DNA from: Klebsiella pneumoniae
GTDB taxonomy: Bacteria; Pseudomonadota; Gammaproteobacteria; Eutrophobiales; Eutrophobiaceae
Reading direction: 5' to 3'
DNA: 64,000 nucleotides
Assembly (NCBI GenBank): GCA_945878555.1
Contig: CAMDWI010000022.1
Coordinates: forward strand, 1-64,000
In this document: piece by piece, positions 60,313-64,000 of the stretch
Position numbering within the stretch: the stretch's first letter is position 1
Layout: each line of letters starts with the position of its first letter
Position numbers and translations under genes: made by a program
Notes under the pieces: model-generated
The model's input: only the letters and a program-made list of their open reading frames with translations
Told to the model about the DNA's origin: nothing
The model's database searches: none

Positions 60313-62259
60313 TTACCAGCCTCCCCCACCACCTCCACCACCTCCGCCCCCTGATGAACCGCCACCTCCACCGCCGGAAGACCTGCCGGGTGCAGTGGAT
60401 GACGCGGCGATGGCATGGGTAACGCCACTCGCAAGGGCGGAGGAAAACCCGCCGATGTGATTATTGTTCCAGGCGGCCCCGGAGTACCAGACCGGATGAT
60501 AGGTTGGTTCTCCCGTCGCTGACACCTTCGTCAGTACATCAGTAAATTTTTCCGCCCAGTGTTGCTCTACCCCGAGCGCAAGTGCATAGGGCAGATACGC
60601 TTCAAACAGTTCTGCACTCCGGCCTTGTGGATGCCGGGTGGCGAGTTCCTGTTTTTCTGCGACATCAAGATACAGCCGGAACCCCGCTATCTGATCCATC
60701 AGTTTGCGCCCGGAGAGTGTAGGCGCCTTCATCCACTCATAGAACAGCACGTTCGTAAGGATCGCGGTCAGAAACAACACCCAGACACCCGGTTCAATCT
60801 CTGTAAACATTGTGGTGATTGCAATCACCTCGGCGCCCGTAAAAATAGCAGCGAATACTGTCGCATATAAGGCGGCAAAAATACTGCTGATCCCGTCTAT
60901 ACGTCTCCAGGCCTGGATCGCCATCTTGTTCAGGAAGAACACCGCAAAACTCCAGATCGATAACCACACAGTGGCAAACAGGGTCAGCCCCATCCGCCGG
61001 GTGTCCTCCTGCAGGAAAATCGTCAGTAACAATGTAATCAGCGTCAGTACCAGTCCGATGGCAAAATAACGCGAGTTGGTAACAAAATAATTGTACTCAT
61101 AGTTGCGACGCAAGGAGGCCTCATGCGCCTTCAGTGCGGGGCGTACCCAGAAATGGCTGCCTTGATCCAGCTTGCGCCGCTGCGCACCGGAAAAAAGTAA
61201 CTTCTCCAGCACGGCTTCACCCGGCGACATCGTGACGCTTGTACCGGTGCGCTCCAGCGTATAGACCCCGTCGTCTTCAATGATACGCAGGTAACCCTTC
61301 ACCGCCAGATTGATAATTGCCGCGGCGAAACAGCCGTGGTCATATTTCATGTTTTCGATAAAGCGCAACGAGGCCGGGGAAAATCCGGTTGGCGGCTGGT
61401 AGAGCGGGATGATCACTCCGGCTACGGGGTCGCGGCCCACCCTGCTCCAGGTCGTCAAATAATAAACGAGCACCATCACCAGACCGGCCAGGCCGGCCAG
61501 TAAATGGCGATTATCGTCTATGAAATAACCCAGCTGTTCTCCATAACCCGGCTCCATGACATAACCTTTCGGCCAGCCAACCACAATGGTCAGACCCTGC
61601 TGTGCCAGTAGTGGTCGGCTGGTTTCGATATAGATTGTCCCGCCCCTGAAGCGATCCTGGTTGTAATCCTGTTCGGTACTGCCCTGAACACCGGTATAGG
61701 CCTCCAGGGTCACACTGTTTGTCGGGATCTCCGCAGGGAGAAAGACCCGGGCACTGGCACGATCTATCGGAAACTCCCAGCCATTACCGGTGACATTCCA
61801 GTACAGCTCATCGTGGTCCTCATAAAAGCCGAGTTGTCTGCCGGTTGTGTAGGTAAAGGTGTAGGTATATTCGCCGGGCGGCAGGATCACTGCCTCATTC
61901 CCGATATAAGTGCGTACCCCGTTGACCTGTGATTCCGAAAAATAATTCTCGTCGCGCCCATCACGCTGTACCGACTGCACCGTGTAATCGACCCGGTAGC
62001 GGTTGCCGTAGGTGTCCTCATAGGTGGTTGGAAAATCGCGATAGATACCTCGCCGAATCCGATCCTGTTCAGCCCGGACCCGGATCGTTTCCACCACCTG
62101 CATGGTACTGTCCGGATGGATGGTAATGTCACTGTGGAATGACAGGATACGTTCGTCAGCGCGCAGGGTGGTACATACCAGCAGCAAAAGTAATGACACA
62201 AAAATATGTACCGGAGTTTTTATGAACACGGTCTCAGCCCGGGACATCATCAAAATCAA
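60313..62259 (-). CDS. DUF2207 family membrane protein
   Basis: ERILSFHSDITIHPDSTMQVVETIRVRAEQDRIRRGIYRDFPTTYEDTYGNRYRV; C-terminal Gly-rich tail SSGGGGGGSSGGGGGGGGGGGW. Confidence 0.93.
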   Translation of the reverse strand: MILMMSRAETVFIKTPVHIFVSLLLLLVCTTLRADERILSFHSDITIHPDSTMQVVETIRVRAEQDRIRRGIYRDFPTTYEDTYGNRYRVDYTVQSVQRDGRDENYFSESQVNGVRTYIGNEAVILPPGEYTYTFTYTTGRQLGFYEDHDELYWNVTGNGWEFPIDRASARVFLPAEIPTNSVTLEAYTGVQGSTEQDYNQDRFRGGTIYIETSRPLLAQQGLTIVVGWPKGYVMEPGYGEQLGYFIDDNRHLLAGLAGLVMVLVYYLTTWSRVGRDPVAGVIIPLYQPPTGFSPASLRFIENMKYDHGCFAAAIINLAVKGYLRIIEDDGVYTLERTGTSVTMSPGEAVLEKLLFSGAQRRKLDQGSHFWVRPALKAHEASLRRNYEYNYFVTNSRYFAIGLVLTLITLLLTIFLQEDTRRMGLTLFATVWLSIWSFAVFFLNKMAIQAWRRIDGISSIFAALYATVFAAIFTGAEVIAITTMFTEIEPGVWVLFLTAILTNVLFYEWMKAPTLSGRKLMDQIAGFRLYLDVAEKQELATRHPQGRSAELFEAYLPYALALGVEQHWAEKFTDVLTKVSATGEPTYHPVWYSGAAWNNNHIGGFSSALASGVTHAIAASSTAPGRSSGGGGGGSSGGGGGGGGGGGW

Positions 62260-62761
62260 AAAAGGACGCCGGCATGAACCGGAATAAACGTGCCACCAGC
62301 ATATCGGGAAAAGAGTCGATACGGATATTCAGGTTTCTGACCGCACCATTGTAGTAACGTCGCGCAAACTGGATCTGGTTTTCAGTGTCGGTCAGGTTTT
62401 TCTGCAGATCGAGATACGACTGGTTTGCCTTCAGATCCGGATAGGCCTCGGCCACGGCCAGCAGTTGGCGGAGGTCGTTACCCAGTCTGGTTTCAGTCGC
62501 ACTGACCTCGGCGACCCGGGTCAGGCTTGCCTGTTGACCACGAAGTCCGGTAATCGCTTGCAAGGTGGCCGACTCATACCCGGCATATTGACGAACCGCC
62601 TCTACCAGTTTGGGAACGAGGTCGTGCCGACGTTTCAGCTGGACATCGATATCACTCCAGGCGGCGAGTACGCGATTTCGGTCAGCAACCAGGCGGTTAT
62701 AAATGACCACAGCCCAGATCAGCAGGAGCGAAACAGAAACGAACGCGATTTCAGCAAACAT
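62234..62761 (-). CDS. LemA family protein
   Basis: YNRLVADRNRVLAAWSDIDVQLKRRHDLVPKLVEAVRQYAGYESATLQAITGLR...ARRYYNGAVRNLNIRIDSFPDMLVARLF. Confidence 0.96.
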   Translation of the reverse strand: MFAEIAFVSVSLLLIWAVVIYNRLVADRNRVLAAWSDIDVQLKRRHDLVPKLVEAVRQYAGYESATLQAITGLRGQQASLTRVAEVSATETRLGNDLRQLLAVAEAYPDLKANQSYLDLQKNLTDTENQIQFARRYYNGAVRNLNIRIDSFPDMLVARLFRFMPASFFDFDDVPG

Positions 62762-62951
62762 CGGTTGAATATAGCATCACATTGGCGGTTTTCTAAAGTC
62801 CTTATGTGTCTTATAGCACAGACTCTCAGGGCAGTCAGAATGAAAATGACACCATCATTATTTCTGGACGTCCCGATAGCCTGCCAGAAGGTCGCCCTGG
62901 TTCGGGAATTAAAGTATCCGCGATATCCCCTTTTAACAGAGAGTAAATATT

Positions 62952-63698
62952 ATGCAACATCCTATAATCAAATTGGCCCTTTCGACTACTGCACTTGTTG
63001 TGTTAAGCGGATGCAGTAATTACCAGGTACGCACCAGTGATCCAAATTCAGCCTTCTGTACGTTGGCCGGGGCTGCCATTGGTGGTGGTTCAACTGCATT
63101 GGCAAGTGCCGGTGGCCCGGTCGTTGCCGGCGCCGTAATGTTAGGCGCCACGGTTGGTAATTATATCTGTAGTTCAGCTGGAAGACCGGTTACCCCGGCT
63201 GTGGCCGCTCCCGCACCAACTCCGGCGCAAAAACCGGCCGAGGTGGTAGCGGATGTAGATGGTGATAACGATGGTGTCATTGATCGGCTGGATCGTTGCC
63301 CGAATACACCTGCAGGCAGCAAGGTAAATGCGAATGGATGCCCCGCCGTGTTGTTAACATTGACCGGTATAAACTTTGCCTTCGACAGTTCACAGATAGC
63401 ATCGGGTTCAGAGAACATCCTTGACCGTGCTGTTACGAGCATGAAAGAGGCATCAACAATCAGAGTCCGTGTGACCGGTCATACCGATAGCCGGGGCAGT
63501 GATGCCTATAATCTGAAGCTGTCGCAAAGACGTGCCGATGCCGTTCGCGATTACCTGACTGCGAATGGTATCGCGGCGAACCGTCTGGACACAGTTGGTC
63601 AAGGCGAAAGTCAACCTGTGGAATCCAATAATACGGATGATGGACGTTTTAAAAACCGTCGTGTCGAACTGCATGTGGATGACAGTAGCACCCGATAG
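62952..63698 (+). CDS. OmpA family lipoprotein with thrombospondin type 3-like repeat
   Basis: Lipobox VLSGCSN; DVDGDNDGVIDRLDRCPNTPAGSKVNANGCP; OmpA motif VTGHTDSRGSDAYNLKLSQRRADAVRDYLTANGI. Confidence 0.94.
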   Translation: MQHPIIKLALSTTALVVLSGCSNYQVRTSDPNSAFCTLAGAAIGGGSTALASAGGPVVAGAVMLGATVGNYICSSAGRPVTPAVAAPAPTPAQKPAEVVADVDGDNDGVIDRLDRCPNTPAGSKVNANGCPAVLLTLTGINFAFDSSQIASGSENILDRAVTSMKEASTIRVRVTGHTDSRGSDAYNLKLSQRRADAVRDYLTANGIAANRLDTVGQGESQPVESNNTDDGRFKNRRVELHVDDSSTR

Positions 63699-63712
63699 TC
63701 AATAATATACAG

Positions 63713-63751
63713 CGGGGCTGGTACAGCTTGAAAATAGCGGTACCCGCCCCG
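63713..63751 (+). terminator. Possible terminator hairpin downstream of the OmpA-like gene
   Basis: CGGGGCTGGTAC ... GTACCCGCCCCG, stem with one mismatch. Confidence 0.5.
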
Positions 63752-63831
63752 TCTGATTTCTCCGGAACAAATCCGGGGTATTCGCTGAATTGTTCGCGAT
63801 AGCAGATGTAATTCAGGCGTAGAATCATACT

Positions 63832-64000
63832 ATGCCAGTCGGTTCTGACCTTCTTCCCCACCCATCACGTGCAAAAGCACGCTTACTGTTTAATTTCATT
63901 TTAACCGCTCTGGTTTTATCCCCGCCCCTCTACGCAGTAAACGATATCTCGCTCAGTCTCGGTCGTATCGAAATACAGAGTTTTGCCGCAGAAAATGTCA
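63832..64000 (+). CDS. 5' part of a secreted protein gene, truncated by the window edge
   Basis: MPVGSDLLPHPSRAKARLLFNFILTALVLSPPLYAVNDISLSLGRIEIQSFAAENV...; open to the end of the window. Confidence 0.55.
   Translation, partial: MPVGSDLLPHPSRAKARLLFNFILTALVLSPPLYAVNDISLSLGRIEIQSFAAENV

Noticed and set aside
60313-60380. Gly-rich low-complexity coding tail as a possible repeat expansion
   Set aside because: Gly/Ser-rich C-termini are normal for DUF2207 proteins.

Overview
This 64 kb window looks like gammaproteobacterial chromosome (inferred from family content, not tested). It is mostly housekeeping, envelope and signalling genes, with one clear accessory patch at about 43.9-47.1 kb. Main blocks: (i) a hybrid histidine kinase / receiver / HD-GYP operon; (ii) amidohydrolase, rhodanese, OsmC, AbgT and DUF1028 genes; (iii) three TonB-dependent receptors; (iv) a leucine biosynthesis cluster (LysR, leuC, leuD, leuA-like, leuB); (v) peroxiredoxin, methyltransferases, trhO, a CPA2 antiporter, an MFS transporter and dodecin; (vi) a second histidine kinase / response regulator / Crp-Fnr operon; (vii) an accessory patch with a RAYT-type transposase, its decayed tandem copy, a BrnT-type toxin-antitoxin pair, an antitoxin followed by what looks like a truncated ParE/RelE toxin, and the 3' half of a tRNA-Arg(TCG) gene; (viii) an end-to-end coupled five-gene operon pqiA-pqiB-pqiC-LolA-like-RND/MMPL with a C-terminal cyclic-nucleotide-binding domain; (ix) a soluble MgtE-like/CBS protein, full MgtE and MscS-like channel; (x) LemA/DUF2207 and an OmpA-like lipoprotein. 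The most interesting observations are the MCE + LolA-like + RND-cNMP operon as a candidate intermembrane lipid transport system, and two palindromic repeat families whose arms differ between copies by matched compensatory changes. I found no CRISPR array, rRNA or complete tRNA by eye. All calls come from reading the sequence and the supplied ORF translations; no database search was run.
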